This document shows, one piece after another, positions 35,839 to 43,938 of a stretch of 64,000 nucleotides of DNA. Numbering within the stretch: position 1 is the first letter of the stretch; the number at the start of each line of letters is the position of its first letter. A program made the translations under genes and the position numbers. The notes beneath the pieces are model-generated. The model did not search any database. It had not been told where the DNA came from and saw only the letters and a list, made by a program, of their open reading frames with translations. The stretch comes from Kineococcus sp. NBC_00420 (GTDB lineage Bacteria; Actinomycetota; Actinomycetes; Actinomycetales; Kineococcaceae): positions 4,092,001 to 4,156,000 of the forward strand of contig NZ_CP107930.1 of assembly GCF_036021035.1 (NCBI RefSeq), given 5' to 3'.

Positions 35839-36875
35839 CGCAGCACCGCCAGCACGCGGTCGTTCGTCGCCGGATCGGCGAGGGTGATCCGGACCCCGTC
35901 GCCGGCGTAGCCCCGCACCAGGACGTCGGCGGCGGCGAACGCCTCGACGAGTTCCTCGCGCCGGGCGTCGTCGGCGCGCAGCCAGACGAAGTTCGCCTGC
36001 GGATCGGGAACCGTGAAACCCGCGGCCCGCAGCTCGCCCGTGACCCGGGCCCGCTCACGGGTGACCACGCGCACCCGGTCGCGGACCTCGTCGGCCGCGT
36101 CGAGGGAGGCGATCGCGGCCCGCTGCGCGAGCGCGCTCACCGCGAAGGGCAGGGCCACCCGACGCAGTCCCTCGGCGAGTTCCGGGGACGTGACGGCGTA
36201 GCCGACGCGCAGGCCGGCGAGCCCGTAGGCCTTGGAGAACGTCCGCAGGACGCAGAGGCCGGGGAAGCGGCGTCGCAGCTGCAGGCTGTCCGGGCCGGTG
36301 CCGTCGGCGTACTCGACGTAGGCCTCGTCCACGACGACCAGGACCCCCGCGGGCACCTTCCCCAGGAACTCCTCGAACTCGACCGCGGAGATGCCCACGC
36401 CGGTCGGGTTGTTGGGCGAGCAGACGAGGACCGCCCGGGTCCGGGGGGTGATCGCGGCGGCCATGGCGTCCAGGTCGTGCCTCTCGTCGGCGCGCAGCGG
36501 GACCGGGACGGGCCGGGCCCCGGCCAGGGTCGTGAGGATCGGGTAGGCCTCGAAGGAGCGCCAGGCGAAGACGACCTCGTCGCCCGGGTCGCAGACGGTG
36601 GCGAGGACCTGGGCGAGGACACCGACGCTGCCGGGACCGACGGCGATCTCCTCGGCCCGGGCGCCGAGGTGTGTGGCCAGGCGTGCGCGCAGGTCCTCGC
36701 ACGTCGGGTCGGGGTAGCGGTTCAGGGTGGCGGCGGAGGACAGCACGACGTCCAGCACCGACGGCAGCGGCGGGTAGTGGCTCTCGTTGGCGGCCAGCGC
36801 CGCGGTCAGGTCGCTGGTCGCGCGGCGACCGGCGACGTAGCCGGGAAGTCCGGCCACGGTGGACCGGGGGCTCAT
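35835..36875 (-). CDS. HisC-like PLP-dependent aminotransferase
   Basis: 346-aa fold-type I aminotransferase related to histidinol-phosphate/aromatic aminotransferases. Visible are LAANESHYPPLPSVLD at the N-terminus, the cofactor-binding SPNNPTGVG and VDEAYVEYA, the PLP lysine in TFSKAYGLAGLRVGY and the carboxylate-binding Arg near the C-terminus (VRGYAGDGVRITL). No his genes are near. ATG 36875 is taken; GTG 36887 would add four residues. Divergent to an Lrp regulator with shared operator repeats, so its expression is probably amino-acid responsive. Confidence 0.88.
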   Translation of the reverse strand: MSPRSTVAGLPGYVAGRRATSDLTAALAANESHYPPLPSVLDVVLSSAATLNRYPDPTCEDLRARLATHLGARAEEIAVGPGSVGVLAQVLATVCDPGDEVVFAWRSFEAYPILTTLAGARPVPVPLRADERHDLDAMAAAITPRTRAVLVCSPNNPTGVGISAVEFEEFLGKVPAGVLVVVDEAYVEYADGTGPDSLQLRRRFPGLCVLRTFSKAYGLAGLRVGYAVTSPELAEGLRRVALPFAVSALAQRAAIASLDAADEVRDRVRVVTRERARVTGELRAAGFTVPDPQANFVWLRADDARREELVEAFAAADVLVRGYAGDGVRITLADPATNDRVLAVLR

Positions 36876-36876
36876 G

Positions 36877-36984
36877 ATCGTGCTCACCCGCCCAGGTTCG
36901 GGGCCCGGTGGAGGCTGCGCAACAGACGCATTCGTGGCTGAGCACGATGGCACCGTCTGGCCGCGAATCGTGGCATCGTGCTCA
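36877..36984. promoter_or_regulatory. Lrp-type operator: three copies of ATCGTGCTCA
   Basis: ATCGTGCTCA occurs at 36877-36886 and 36975-36984 and inverted (TGAGCACGAT) at 36939-36948. The last two form an inverted repeat with 14 of 15 matching positions (36939-36953 / 36970-36984). The two outer copies overlap the start codons of the divergent aminotransferase and Lrp genes. Likely the binding site of the Lrp regulator. Confidence 0.6.
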
Positions 36985-37466
36985 AAGTGACGACCTTCAC
37001 CGCCCTGGATCCGCTCGACGCCCGGATCCTGCTCGCCCTGGACGCCGACCCGGACGCGACGGTCCTGTCCCTGGCCCGTGAGCTCGGGGTCGCCCGCAAC
37101 ACCGTGCACGCCCGGGTGCACCGGATGAACGCGGCCGGCGCGCTGGGGGAGTTCAGTCGCCGCCTCGATCCCGTCGCGCTCGGCTACCCGATGGTCGCGT
37201 TCCTGTCCGTGGCGCTGAGCCAGGCGTCGGGACCGGAGGCCGTCGCCGCGCTCCGCGAGGTCCCCGAGGTGGTCGAGATGCACGCCACGACGGGCGACGC
37301 GGACCTGCTCCTGAAGATCGTCGCCAGGGACACCTCCGACCTGCACCGCATCACGACGTCGCTGTTCAGCGTGCCGGGGGTCGTCCGCACCAGCACCTCG
37401 ATCTCGCTGGCCACGGAGCTGCCGCCGCGGCACGGGGCGCTGCTGCGCCGGGTCGCGGGGGGCTGA
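36978..37466 (+). CDS. Lrp/AsnC family regulator
   Basis: 162 aa. The N-terminal HTH (about 10-60) reads LDARILLALDADPDATVLSLARELGVARNTVHARVHRM. The C-terminal RAM/AsnC ligand-binding domain (about 70-150) contains ALREVPEVVEMHATTGDADLLLKIVARD. The GTG start lies within an operator repeat; GTG 36987 is an alternative. It probably senses an amino acid and controls the divergent aminotransferase-YitT pair and itself. Confidence 0.92.
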   Translation: MLKVTTFTALDPLDARILLALDADPDATVLSLARELGVARNTVHARVHRMNAAGALGEFSRRLDPVALGYPMVAFLSVALSQASGPEAVAALREVPEVVEMHATTGDADLLLKIVARDTSDLHRITTSLFSVPGVVRTSTSISLATELPPRHGALLRRVAGG

Positions 37467-37469
37467 GGC

Positions 37470-37898
37470 TCACATCAGCACCGACGACAGCAGCAGGCTC
37501 GTCTCTGAGTTCACCACCCCGTCGACCCCGCGGATGCGGCCGAGCACGCGGTCGAACTCGGTCAGCGACGTCGTGCGGATCTCGGCGACGAGGTCCCAAC
37601 CACCGTTCGTCGTGTGCAGCGAGACGATCTCGGGCAGGCCGCGCAGCCGCTGGATCACCCGGTCCGTGGCGCGACCCTCGAGCTCGATGAACGAGATCGC
37701 CCGGACGTCGCCCTCGGCCCCCTCCCGGACCCGGGTGGTGAACCCGAGGATGGACCCGTTGGTCTGCAGCCGCTCGATCCGGTGGGTGATCGTCGCCCGG
37801 GTCACCCCGAGCCGCCGGGCCAGCGACGCCGCGGGTTCCCGGGCGTCGGTGCGCAGAGCGGCCAGCAGTCGCCGGTCGAGGTCGTCGAGTTCGGGCAC
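37470..37898 (-). CDS. Lrp/AsnC family regulator (second)
   Basis: 142 aa. HTH ELDDLDRRLLAALRTDAREPAASLARRLGVTRATITHRIERLQ (about 3-50) and ligand domain with LRGLPEIVSLHTTNGGWDLVAEIRT. It is convergent with the first Lrp gene and divergent from ornithine cyclodeaminase, an arrangement typical of a regulator of the amino-acid catabolic enzyme next to it. Start GTG with predicted leaderless promoter. Confidence 0.92.
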   Translation of the reverse strand: MPELDDLDRRLLAALRTDAREPAASLARRLGVTRATITHRIERLQTNGSILGFTTRVREGAEGDVRAISFIELEGRATDRVIQRLRGLPEIVSLHTTNGGWDLVAEIRTTSLTEFDRVLGRIRGVDGVVNSETSLLLSSVLM

Positions 37899-37904
37899 GG
37901 GAAC

Positions 37905-37910
37905 AACCTA
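37905..37910 (-). promoter_or_regulatory. -10 TAGGTT of the second Lrp gene (leaderless)
   Basis: On the minus strand TAGGTT, 6-nt spacer, GTG 37898. Confidence 0.55.
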
Positions 37911-37976
37911 GGCGTTGTGCGTCAGGGCTCGGTCCGATCCGTGCAGTTGCCACCTGCAGATCGCGCGATCAGCCGG

Positions 37977-38006
37977 TTGATCCGCAGCAGACCCCGTTCC
38001 TAGCCT
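37977..38006 (+). promoter_or_regulatory. Promoter of the ornithine cyclodeaminase gene
   Basis: -35 TTGATC (37977-37982), 18-bp spacer, -10 TAGCCT (38001-38006), then 7 nt to ATG 38014: a leaderless arrangement. A perfect 12-bp palindrome GATCGCGCGATC lies just upstream at 37959-37970 and may be the operator for the divergent Lrp regulator. Confidence 0.6.
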
Positions 38007-38013
38007 GGGGGAC

Positions 38014-39039
38014 ATGCAGTTCGTGAGCGTGCGCAACATGGCCCGGTGGGTCAGCTCGACGGGACCCGAGGCGGTCATCGCCGGGATGGTCGACGTCCTG
38101 GAGCGGGACTTCCGGCGGTGGCCGGACTTCGAGCGGACACCCCGGCTCGCGGCGCACTCCGCCGTCGGGGTCATCGAGCTCATGCCGACCACGGACGGCG
38201 AGCAGTACGGGTTCAAGTACGTCAACGGCCACCCCGGCAACCCCGCGCACGGTCTGCAGACGGTGACCGCGTTCGGCGTGCTCGCCGACGTCTACACCGG
38301 CTACCCGACCTTCCTCGCCGAGATGACGCTGCTGACCGCGCTGCGCACGGCCGCGACCTCGGGGCTGGCTGCCCGCTGGCTCGCCCCGCCCGAGGCTCGC
38401 GACGGCGTGATGGCGATGATCGGGACCGGGTCGCAGGCGGAGTTCCAGGCCCTCGGCATCCGCTCCCAGCTCGGCATCCACCGGTTGCGGGTCGTCGACG
38501 TCGACCCCGCCGCCACGAGCAAGCTCGTCCGCAACCTCGTCCCGCTCGGCTTCGAGATCACGGTCTGCGCCAGCGCCGCCGAGGCCGCCCGGGGGGCCCA
38601 GGTCGTGACGACCTGCACGGCCGACAAGCAGAACGCCACCGTCCTGCACCTCGACGACATCGCCCCCGGCGTCCACGTCAACGCCATCGGCGGTGACTGC
38701 CCCGGCAAGACCGAGCTCGACCCGCGCATCCTGCAGGCGGCCGACGTCTTCGTCGAGCATACCGAGCAGACCCGCGTCGAGGGTGAGATCCAGCACCAGC
38801 CGGCCGACTTCGCGGTCACCGAGCTGTGGCAGGTCATCCGCGGTGAACGCGCCGGCCGGGGCAGCCGCACCACGGTCTTCGACTCCGTGGGCTTCGCGAT
38901 CGAGGACTTCTCGGCGTTGACCTACGTCCGGGACGCGGTGCGCGACAGCGCCTTCGCCGAGACGATCGACCTCATCGCCGGACCCGAGGACCCCAAGGAC
39001 CTCTTCGGTCTCCTCGGAGCGCCCGTGCCGATCGGGTGA
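38014..39039 (+). CDS. Ornithine cyclodeaminase family protein
   Basis: 341-aa NAD-dependent enzyme of the OCD/mu-crystallin family; the true ornithine cyclodeaminases convert ornithine to proline and ammonia. Visible are KYVNGHPGNPAHGLQTV (substrate-binding Lys and loop), LTALRTAATSGLAARWL, the Rossmann motif AMIGTGSQAEFQALGI and HVNAIGGDCPGKTELD with the catalytic Asp near its end. The length and motifs agree with genuine ornithine cyclodeaminases rather than opine-type relatives. It is divergent from an Lrp regulator that probably controls it. Confidence 0.92.
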   Translation: MQFVSVRNMARWVSSTGPEAVIAGMVDVLERDFRRWPDFERTPRLAAHSAVGVIELMPTTDGEQYGFKYVNGHPGNPAHGLQTVTAFGVLADVYTGYPTFLAEMTLLTALRTAATSGLAARWLAPPEARDGVMAMIGTGSQAEFQALGIRSQLGIHRLRVVDVDPAATSKLVRNLVPLGFEITVCASAAEAARGAQVVTTCTADKQNATVLHLDDIAPGVHVNAIGGDCPGKTELDPRILQAADVFVEHTEQTRVEGEIQHQPADFAVTELWQVIRGERAGRGSRTTVFDSVGFAIEDFSALTYVRDAVRDSAFAETIDLIAGPEDPKDLFGLLGAPVPIG

Positions 39040-39050
39040 CGCTCGGGTTG

Positions 39051-39070
39051 CCGCGGCGACGCTCCCGCGG
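39051..39070 (+). terminator. Hairpin after ornithine cyclodeaminase
   Basis: CCGCGG, 8-nt loop, CCGCGG, starting 11 nt after the stop. Short stem, no T-run. Confidence 0.35.
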
Positions 39071-39105
39071 GACGGTTGAGGTCCGGACGGACCAGGGAGG
39101 CAGTC

Positions 39106-39501
39106 GTGGCACGGCTCGAACTCGACGCGGGGTTGTCCTCCGTCGGCGCTGCCCGGCACTGGGCCGCCGACGAGTTCCTCCGCGGTGACGGCCGGGGCGA
39201 CGACCACGAGCTCGCGGTCCTCGAACTGCTGGTGACCGAGACGGTCTCCAACGCCCTCCGGCACGGCCGCGGACCGGTCAGCCTCGAACTGAGCCGGGAC
39301 CTCGCCACCGGCGGCGTGCACGTCGCCGTCCACGACGGCGAGCCGAGCGCCCCCGTCCTGAGGGACGTCGACGACCACGCGACCGGGGGCCGGGGCATCG
39401 CCCTCGTCGACCAGCTCGCGCAGTCCTGGGGAACCGACCTCCAGGGCGCCGAGGGTAAGACGGTGTGGTTCGACCTCGTCCCCCTCCCCGCCGCCGCCTG
39501 A
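39106..39501 (+). CDS. ATP-binding protein of the RsbW/anti-sigma kinase type (HATPase)
   Basis: 131-aa single-domain GHKL ATPase. The N-box LLVTETVSNALRHG, a G1-type box VHDGEPSAP and the G2 box ATGGRGIALVDQLAQSWG are intact; no receiver or output domain is attached. Proteins of this type phosphorylate anti-sigma antagonists or act as orphan kinases. No SpoIIAA/RsbV gene is nearby. GGGAGG precedes GTG 39106. Confidence 0.88.
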   Translation: MARLELDAGLSSVGAARHWAADEFLRGDGRGDDHELAVLELLVTETVSNALRHGRGPVSLELSRDLATGGVHVAVHDGEPSAPVLRDVDDHATGGRGIALVDQLAQSWGTDLQGAEGKTVWFDLVPLPAAA

Positions 39502-39509
39502 TCCCTCGT

Positions 39510-39541
39510 GCGCGAACGTTTCACGCGCGAACGGGTAGCCT
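39510..39541 (+). promoter_or_regulatory. Direct repeats and -10 (TAGCCT) of the OhrR-like gene
   Basis: GCGCGAACG is repeated at 39510-39518 and 39525-39533 (15-bp period), just before TAGCCT (39536-39541), which ends 6 nt before ATG 39548. The repeats are placed for autorepression. This is not the classic OhrR box, so the assignment is tentative. Confidence 0.4.
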
Positions 39542-39547
39542 GGCGCG

Positions 39548-40006
39548 ATGACCGCTGAGCTCGAGACCGACCCCCTCGCCCTGGAGCGACAGGTCTGCTT
39601 CGCGCTCGTGGTGGCCGCCCGGACCGTCCTGTCGGTCTACCGGCCCGTGCTGGAGCCGATGGGGCTGACCCACCCGCAGTACCTGGTCATGCTGGCTCTC
39701 TGGGGCAGCGAACCGATGTCGGTGAAGGACCTCAGCGAGGCCCTGCAGCTCGACCCGCCGACGCTGTCACCGCTGCTGAAGCGGCTGGAGGCCGCGGGTC
39801 TGCTGGAACGCCGGCGCCTCCCCGAGGACCAGCGGTCGCTGGCCGTGACCCTCACCGAGCAGGGCCGGACGCTGCGCGTCGAGGCGTTGAAGGTCCCGGC
39901 GCAGATCGTGGCCAGGCTGGGCATGGACGTCGGGGAGCTCGAGCGCCTCCGCGACGGCCTCACCCACGTCATCGACGCCGCCGTCCGCGCCGACAAGGGC
40001 GCCTGA
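39548..40006 (+). CDS. ohrR: MarR family regulator, OhrR-like
   Basis: 152-aa winged-helix repressor. The peroxide-sensing Cys is at the OhrR position (RQVCFALVVAARTVLSVYRP, about residue 17), and PMGLTHPQYLVMLALWG, LQLDPPTLSPLLKRLEAAGL (recognition helix) and RRLPEDQRSLAVTLTEQG (wing) match OhrR. No ohr peroxidase gene is adjacent in this window, so the target is probably elsewhere. Confidence 0.85.
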   Translation: MTAELETDPLALERQVCFALVVAARTVLSVYRPVLEPMGLTHPQYLVMLALWGSEPMSVKDLSEALQLDPPTLSPLLKRLEAAGLLERRRLPEDQRSLAVTLTEQGRTLRVEALKVPAQIVARLGMDVGELERLRDGLTHVIDAAVRADKGA

Positions 40007-40011
40007 CCGCC

Positions 40012-40026
40012 CGGGACGTCGTCCCG
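40012..40026. terminator. Small hairpin between convergent genes
   Basis: CGGGAC, 3-nt loop, GTCCCG between the stops of ohrR and the cupin gene. It may serve both strands. Confidence 0.4.
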
Positions 40027-40031
40027 CGAGC

Positions 40032-40427
40032 TCAGGAACCCGTCGGGTACGGGTGATCGGCGTCGTCGGCGTAGCAGATGCCGAAGGGCTTGTTCGTGAT
40101 GAACAGGAACGTGCAGTCGTTGTCGGTGGCTCCGTGCTCCATCCAGCCGCCCTCGGGGAACCACACGAAGCTCCCCGGTCCGTGGTCCCCGGAGTGGGTG
40201 CGCAGCACCCCGTCGAGCACGAACATGCCGTGCGCGCAGGGATGGGTGTGCCAGACGTTGGTGAAACCCGCGGCGTAGCGCATGAGGAAGACCTGCATCC
40301 CGGTCTCGGGATCGTCGTGCAGCACCTTCGTCGGGATGCGGGCTCCGGTCTGCGGCACCGTGAACAGGTCCCAGGGCAGGGAACTGGTGTCGGTGGCGAG
40401 CACGTCGACCAGGTTGGTCGGGATCAT
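40032..40427 (-). CDS. Cupin-domain protein, last gene of the nitrilase cluster
   Basis: 131-aa single cupin. Metal-binding histidines are visible in WHTHPCAHGMFVLDG and GWMEHGATD, with the Gly-rich turn GPGSFVWFPEG between them. The ATG overlaps the stop of the glycosyltransferase (ATGA), so it belongs to the operon. It ends with YADDADHPYPTGS. It could be a small dioxygenase, isomerase or binding protein; the substrate may be an intermediate of the pathway. Confidence 0.82.
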   Translation of the reverse strand: MIPTNLVDVLATDTSSLPWDLFTVPQTGARIPTKVLHDDPETGMQVFLMRYAAGFTNVWHTHPCAHGMFVLDGVLRTHSGDHGPGSFVWFPEGGWMEHGATDNDCTFLFITNKPFGICYADDADHPYPTGS

Positions 40428-41512
40428 CGGGAACCTCCGGGGTGGGTGTCGGTCAAGCGGCGGTAGAGCTCGAGGTGGGTCCGTGCGGCGGCGGTCCAGG
40501 TGTGCCGGGCGGCCAGCTCCCGACCGCGAGCGACCCGGTCGGGATCCGGGGTCTCGATCGCGGACCGCAACGCCTGCGCCATCCCCGACGGTTTCGCCGC
40601 GAACAGGGCCGCCCCGTCGAAGACCTCCCGCAGCACGGGCAGTTCCCGGGTCACCAGCGGGACCCCGGCGGCCAGCGCCTCCATCGCGGCGAGCCCGAAA
40701 CCCTCCTTCGTCGACAGGAAACCCATGGCCGCTGCACCCGTTACCAGCCCCGGGAGTTCCTCCTCGTCCACGACACCCAGCACGACGGGGTCCACCCCGA
40801 GTTCCCCGGCGAGCCGGTCGAACCGCACGCGGTAGTCCCGGTGGTCGAACAACGTCTCGCCCCCGGCGATCACCAGCCGGACGTCGGGGAGCTCCTCCCG
40901 CAGCAGGGCGAGCGCCCGCAGCAGGTCGAGGCTGCCCTTGCGGGGTTCGATCCCGCCGACGGCGACGACGTAGCGACCGAACCGGTCCCGCCACCGTCCG
41001 GGGTCCGCGCGGGCGAACCGGGCGGAGTCGACCCCGTTGGGGATCACCGTCGCCGAGATGCCCCATCCGTCGGCGAGTTCCCGCGCCACCGCACCGGACA
41101 CGCAGACGTGCGCGAACGGTTCGACGATCGCCTTCTCGTGGCAGGTCACGAGCTGCGGGGTGGTGAAGGTGTCCAGGTGGTGGACGGTCCGCACGCAGCG
41201 CCCCACGGCGTTCGCGCTGATGCAGTCCTGGGCGTGCACCACGTCGTAGCCGGCCGGGTCGAACCCCGCGCGCAGCACTTCGATCGACCGGACGATCCTC
41301 TCCCCGACGTCCTCGCCGTCCCGCGCGGTGAACTCGACCACCCGGACGTCGACCCGGGGGTCCACCGGCCGGAAGAACGCCCGGTCGCCACCCCGGCCCA
41401 GCGTCCACACCGACACCTCGGCCCCGGCGGCGACGAGCGCCTCCGCCAGCGCGAGGGTGTGGACGACCCCGCCGCGGGGTTTCGTCGAGTACGTGGTGAG
41501 CGCGATCCTCAT
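40424..41512 (-). CDS. GT4 glycosyltransferase, MSMEG_0565 family
   Basis: 362-aa GT-B glycosyltransferase. Start MRIALTTYSTKPRGGVVHTLALAEAL; the donor-binding half has AVGGIEPRKGSLDLLRAL and the EX7E-type motif STKEGFGLAAMEALAAGVPLV. It corresponds to the glycosyltransferase (TIGR04047-type, MSMEG_0565) that accompanies nitrilase clusters of this kind. ATG shares one base with the stop of the flavin oxidoreductase gene. Substrate unknown; glycosylation of a cluster product is inference. Confidence 0.88.
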   Translation of the reverse strand: MRIALTTYSTKPRGGVVHTLALAEALVAAGAEVSVWTLGRGGDRAFFRPVDPRVDVRVVEFTARDGEDVGERIVRSIEVLRAGFDPAGYDVVHAQDCISANAVGRCVRTVHHLDTFTTPQLVTCHEKAIVEPFAHVCVSGAVARELADGWGISATVIPNGVDSARFARADPGRWRDRFGRYVVAVGGIEPRKGSLDLLRALALLREELPDVRLVIAGGETLFDHRDYRVRFDRLAGELGVDPVVLGVVDEEELPGLVTGAAAMGFLSTKEGFGLAAMEALAAGVPLVTRELPVLREVFDGAALFAAKPSGMAQALRSAIETPDPDRVARGRELAARHTWTAAARTHLELYRRLTDTHPGGSR

Positions 41513-42777
41513 CAGCGGACGGCGACCAGGTGACGCGCCGGGGACAGTTCCTGGACCCGGTCGGCGAGGAACTCCGCGTCCCGGGCCACCCCGGCGAACC
41601 GCCCGGAACCCCAGGTGTGCATCCACGGCAACCCGAGGAAGAACAACCCCTCGGTACCGGTGACGCCGCGGGTCTGGCGCGGTCGCCCCCGGCCGTCGAA
41701 CACGCCGAGCTCGATCCAGCGGTAGTCCGCCCGGTACCCGACGCTCCACACGATCGAGGTGACGCCGCTCGCCGCCAGGTCCAGGACGGTGACCTCCTGC
41801 TCCGGGTGCCACACCGGAACGTAGCGGGCCTGTTCGGGCGCCTCGATCCCGCGGGCGGCGATCCAGCGGTCGATGGAGTCCTTGATGCTCTCCGCCACCG
41901 CGTCGGCGTGGTCCAGCGCCCCGCCCAGCGTGGGCGCGAACGTGACGACCCCGTCGCGGACGTCCTCCAGCCGGCCGTGCAACCGCATGCCCTCCAGGGC
42001 GAAGGTCCGCAGGTCGATGTCCCGGCCACCGTCGCGGCCCGTCATGTAGTGGTTCGTCTTCTCCTGCGCGGCAGCACCACCGGGGACCTCGGTGGCGGAG
42101 ACGTCGTAGACGCCCATGTCCTCGAGCCAGGCGATGCAGTCCCGGCCGCGGTAGGTCCGGGCGCAGCGCGGGGCGTTGCCGACGGCGAGGTGGACGGTGC
42201 GCCCGGCCAGGTGCAGGTCCTCGGCGATCTGGGCCCCCGACTGCCCCGACCCGACGACGAGAACCGCCCCGTCGTGGAGTTCCGGGGAACCACGGTAGAG
42301 CGAGGAGTGCAGCTGCGCGATCCCCTCGGGAACCCGCTCGGCCGCCGCCGGGACGACGGGGAGGTGGTACCCGCCCGTCGCCACGACGACCTGCCGCGCC
42401 GTGAACTCCCCGGCGCTGGAGGCGACGTGGAAGAGCCCGTCGTCCTCGCGGGTCAACCGCGTCACCTCCACGTGCTCGCGCACCGGCGGTCCGAAACCGG
42501 CGGCGTAGGAGGTGACGAACCGGTGCACGTCGTCGCGGGGCATGAACCCGTCGGGGTCCTGACCACCGAACTCACCGGTGTAGGAGAACCCGGGGAGCCG
42601 GCACTGGAAGTTCGGGGTGACCAGGGTGAACGCGTCCCAGCGACCGTCGCGCCACTCGTGGCCGATCTCGTCGCGTTCCAGCAGGACGTGGTCGATCCCG
42701 CGCTGAACGAGGTGCCAGCTGAGCGACAACCCCGCCTGCCCCGCGCCCACGATGAGCACGTCGTGGTGTTCGGTCAT
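41512..42777 (-). CDS. Flavin-dependent oxidoreductase, MSMEG_0569 family (NitH-like)
   Basis: 421-aa FAD/NADPH monooxygenase-like protein. FAD motif VLIVGAGQAGLSLSWHL at the N-terminus, NADPH motif AVLVVGSGQSGAQIAEDL (about 170), and a C-terminal FFLGLPWMHTWGSGRFAGV. It resembles flavoprotein N-hydroxylating or Baeyer-Villiger monooxygenases. Member of the Nit1C set; its stop and start overlap both neighbours. Confidence 0.9.
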   Translation of the reverse strand: MTEHHDVLIVGAGQAGLSLSWHLVQRGIDHVLLERDEIGHEWRDGRWDAFTLVTPNFQCRLPGFSYTGEFGGQDPDGFMPRDDVHRFVTSYAAGFGPPVREHVEVTRLTREDDGLFHVASSAGEFTARQVVVATGGYHLPVVPAAAERVPEGIAQLHSSLYRGSPELHDGAVLVVGSGQSGAQIAEDLHLAGRTVHLAVGNAPRCARTYRGRDCIAWLEDMGVYDVSATEVPGGAAAQEKTNHYMTGRDGGRDIDLRTFALEGMRLHGRLEDVRDGVVTFAPTLGGALDHADAVAESIKDSIDRWIAARGIEAPEQARYVPVWHPEQEVTVLDLAASGVTSIVWSVGYRADYRWIELGVFDGRGRPRQTRGVTGTEGLFFLGLPWMHTWGSGRFAGVARDAEFLADRVQELSPARHLVAVR

Positions 42778-43070
42778 GACTCCTCCTGGGAGAGCGGGGG
42801 TTCGAGGGCGAGGACCCGGACCGTCCCCACCGTGCCGGCGGCACGGTCCTCGATGGCGGCGAGCTGGGCCACGGCCGAGGTGCAGGTCATCCCGAACTTC
42901 GCCCGGACCCGTTCGCCGGCCTCGGTCAGCGCCGTGCGGGCGCGGGCGGTGAACTCCTCGACGGTGTACTCGGCGCCGACCTCGAGGTGGTTGTGCACCA
43001 CGAGCGAGGGGGAGTAGCAGTGCTGGACGCCGCCGTCCGGCCACCGGACGCTGAACGTCATCTCAGGCAT
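42774..43070 (-). CDS. MSMEG_0570 family nitrogen-starvation response protein
   Basis: 98-aa protein. It begins MPEMTFSVRWPDGGVQHCYSPSLVVHNHL and has a central EFTARARTALTEAGERVRAKFG helix with a Cys near its end. This is the small protein of unknown function found only in nitrilase clusters of this type. ATGA overlap with the flavin oxidoreductase and an 8-bp overlap with the nitrilase. No known fold motif is visible. Confidence 0.85.
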   Translation of the reverse strand: MPEMTFSVRWPDGGVQHCYSPSLVVHNHLEVGAEYTVEEFTARARTALTEAGERVRAKFGMTCTSAVAQLAAIEDRAAGTVGTVRVLALEPPLSQEES

Positions 43071-43938
43071 GCGCCGGCTCCCGCACGAGGGCGCCGTACA
43101 CGTCCGGACGGCGGTCGCGCAGGTTGAACATCGCCCGCCGGGCCGCGTCGAGTTCCGCCTCGACGTCGACGTCCGCGGCGGCGACCCCGGCGCCCACCCC
43201 GGTGTCGGCCAGGACGTCACCGCCGGGCCCGACGACCTTCGCGCTGCCCACGAACCGCAGTGAACCGAACGTGCCGGCCTGGTTGGAGGCGACCCAGACC
43301 ACCTGGTTCTCCAGGGCCCGCGCCTGGTCGTAGAGGTCGAACCGCTTCTTCCAGCGGTCCTGCGCGAGGTCGGCCGCGGCCGCGGTCCGGGCCCCGGGCC
43401 AGGCGGAGATGCTGACGATGATCCGTGCCCCGTCGAGCGCCGCGGTGCGGGCGGCCTCCGGGAACGCCTTGTCGTAGCAGATCTGCAACCCGATCCGCCC
43501 GACCGGCGTCTCGAACGCCTCGAACGTCGAACCCGCCGCGTAGGAGAGGTTCTCGCCGAGGGGCTGGTGCACCTTGCGGTGCACCCCGAGGACGCCGTCC
43601 CCGGTCAGGGCGACCGCGGTGTTGTACCGGTCGGTCCCGCCGTCCTCGCAGATCCCGAGGACGACCACGACGTCGCGAGCCATCTCCTGCACCCGGCGCA
43701 GTTCCGGCCCGTCCAGAGCCAGGGCCGGTGGACCGGAACGCTGCCGCCGGGTCTCCGCGGTCCCGCGGTCCTCCGCGGAACCCAGGGAGGACAGGTACCC
43801 GCCGAGGCAGGCCTCCGGCAGGGCGATCAGTCCCGTGCCCTCCGCCCGGGCCCGCCGCAGCAACCGGTCGATGGTGGCGTAGGCGGCGTCGAGGTCACGG
43901 CCGAAGTTCTCGGCCACGGCAGCCAGTCTGGTTCTCAT
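43063..43938 (-). CDS. Nitrilase, Nit6803/Nit1C type (catalytically intact)
   Basis: 291-aa carbon-nitrogen hydrolase. The catalytic triad is complete: Glu42 in IALPEACLGGY, Lys122 in VHRKVHQP and the nucleophile Cys154 in LQICYDKAFPE. NQVVWVASNQAGTFG is the usual later motif. Enzymes of this subgroup hydrolyse nitriles to acid and ammonia; the cluster has been linked to cyanide assimilation in Pseudomonas. The gene overlaps the next by 8 bp and the preceding GNAT-AIRS gene by 4 bp. Confidence 0.93.
   Translation of the reverse strand: MRTRLAAVAENFGRDLDAAYATIDRLLRRARAEGTGLIALPEACLGGYLSSLGSAEDRGTAETRRQRSGPPALALDGPELRRVQEMARDVVVVLGICEDGGTDRYNTAVALTGDGVLGVHRKVHQPLGENLSYAAGSTFEAFETPVGRIGLQICYDKAFPEAARTAALDGARIIVSISAWPGARTAAAADLAQDRWKKRFDLYDQARALENQVVWVASNQAGTFGSLRFVGSAKVVGPGGDVLADTGVGAGVAAADVDVEAELDAARRAMFNLRDRRPDVYGALVREPAHA

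Noticed and set aside
35835-36875. Histidine biosynthesis gene hisC
   Set aside because: No his genes nearby; the divergent Lrp regulator and the YitT partner point to an amino-acid transaminase of other specificity.
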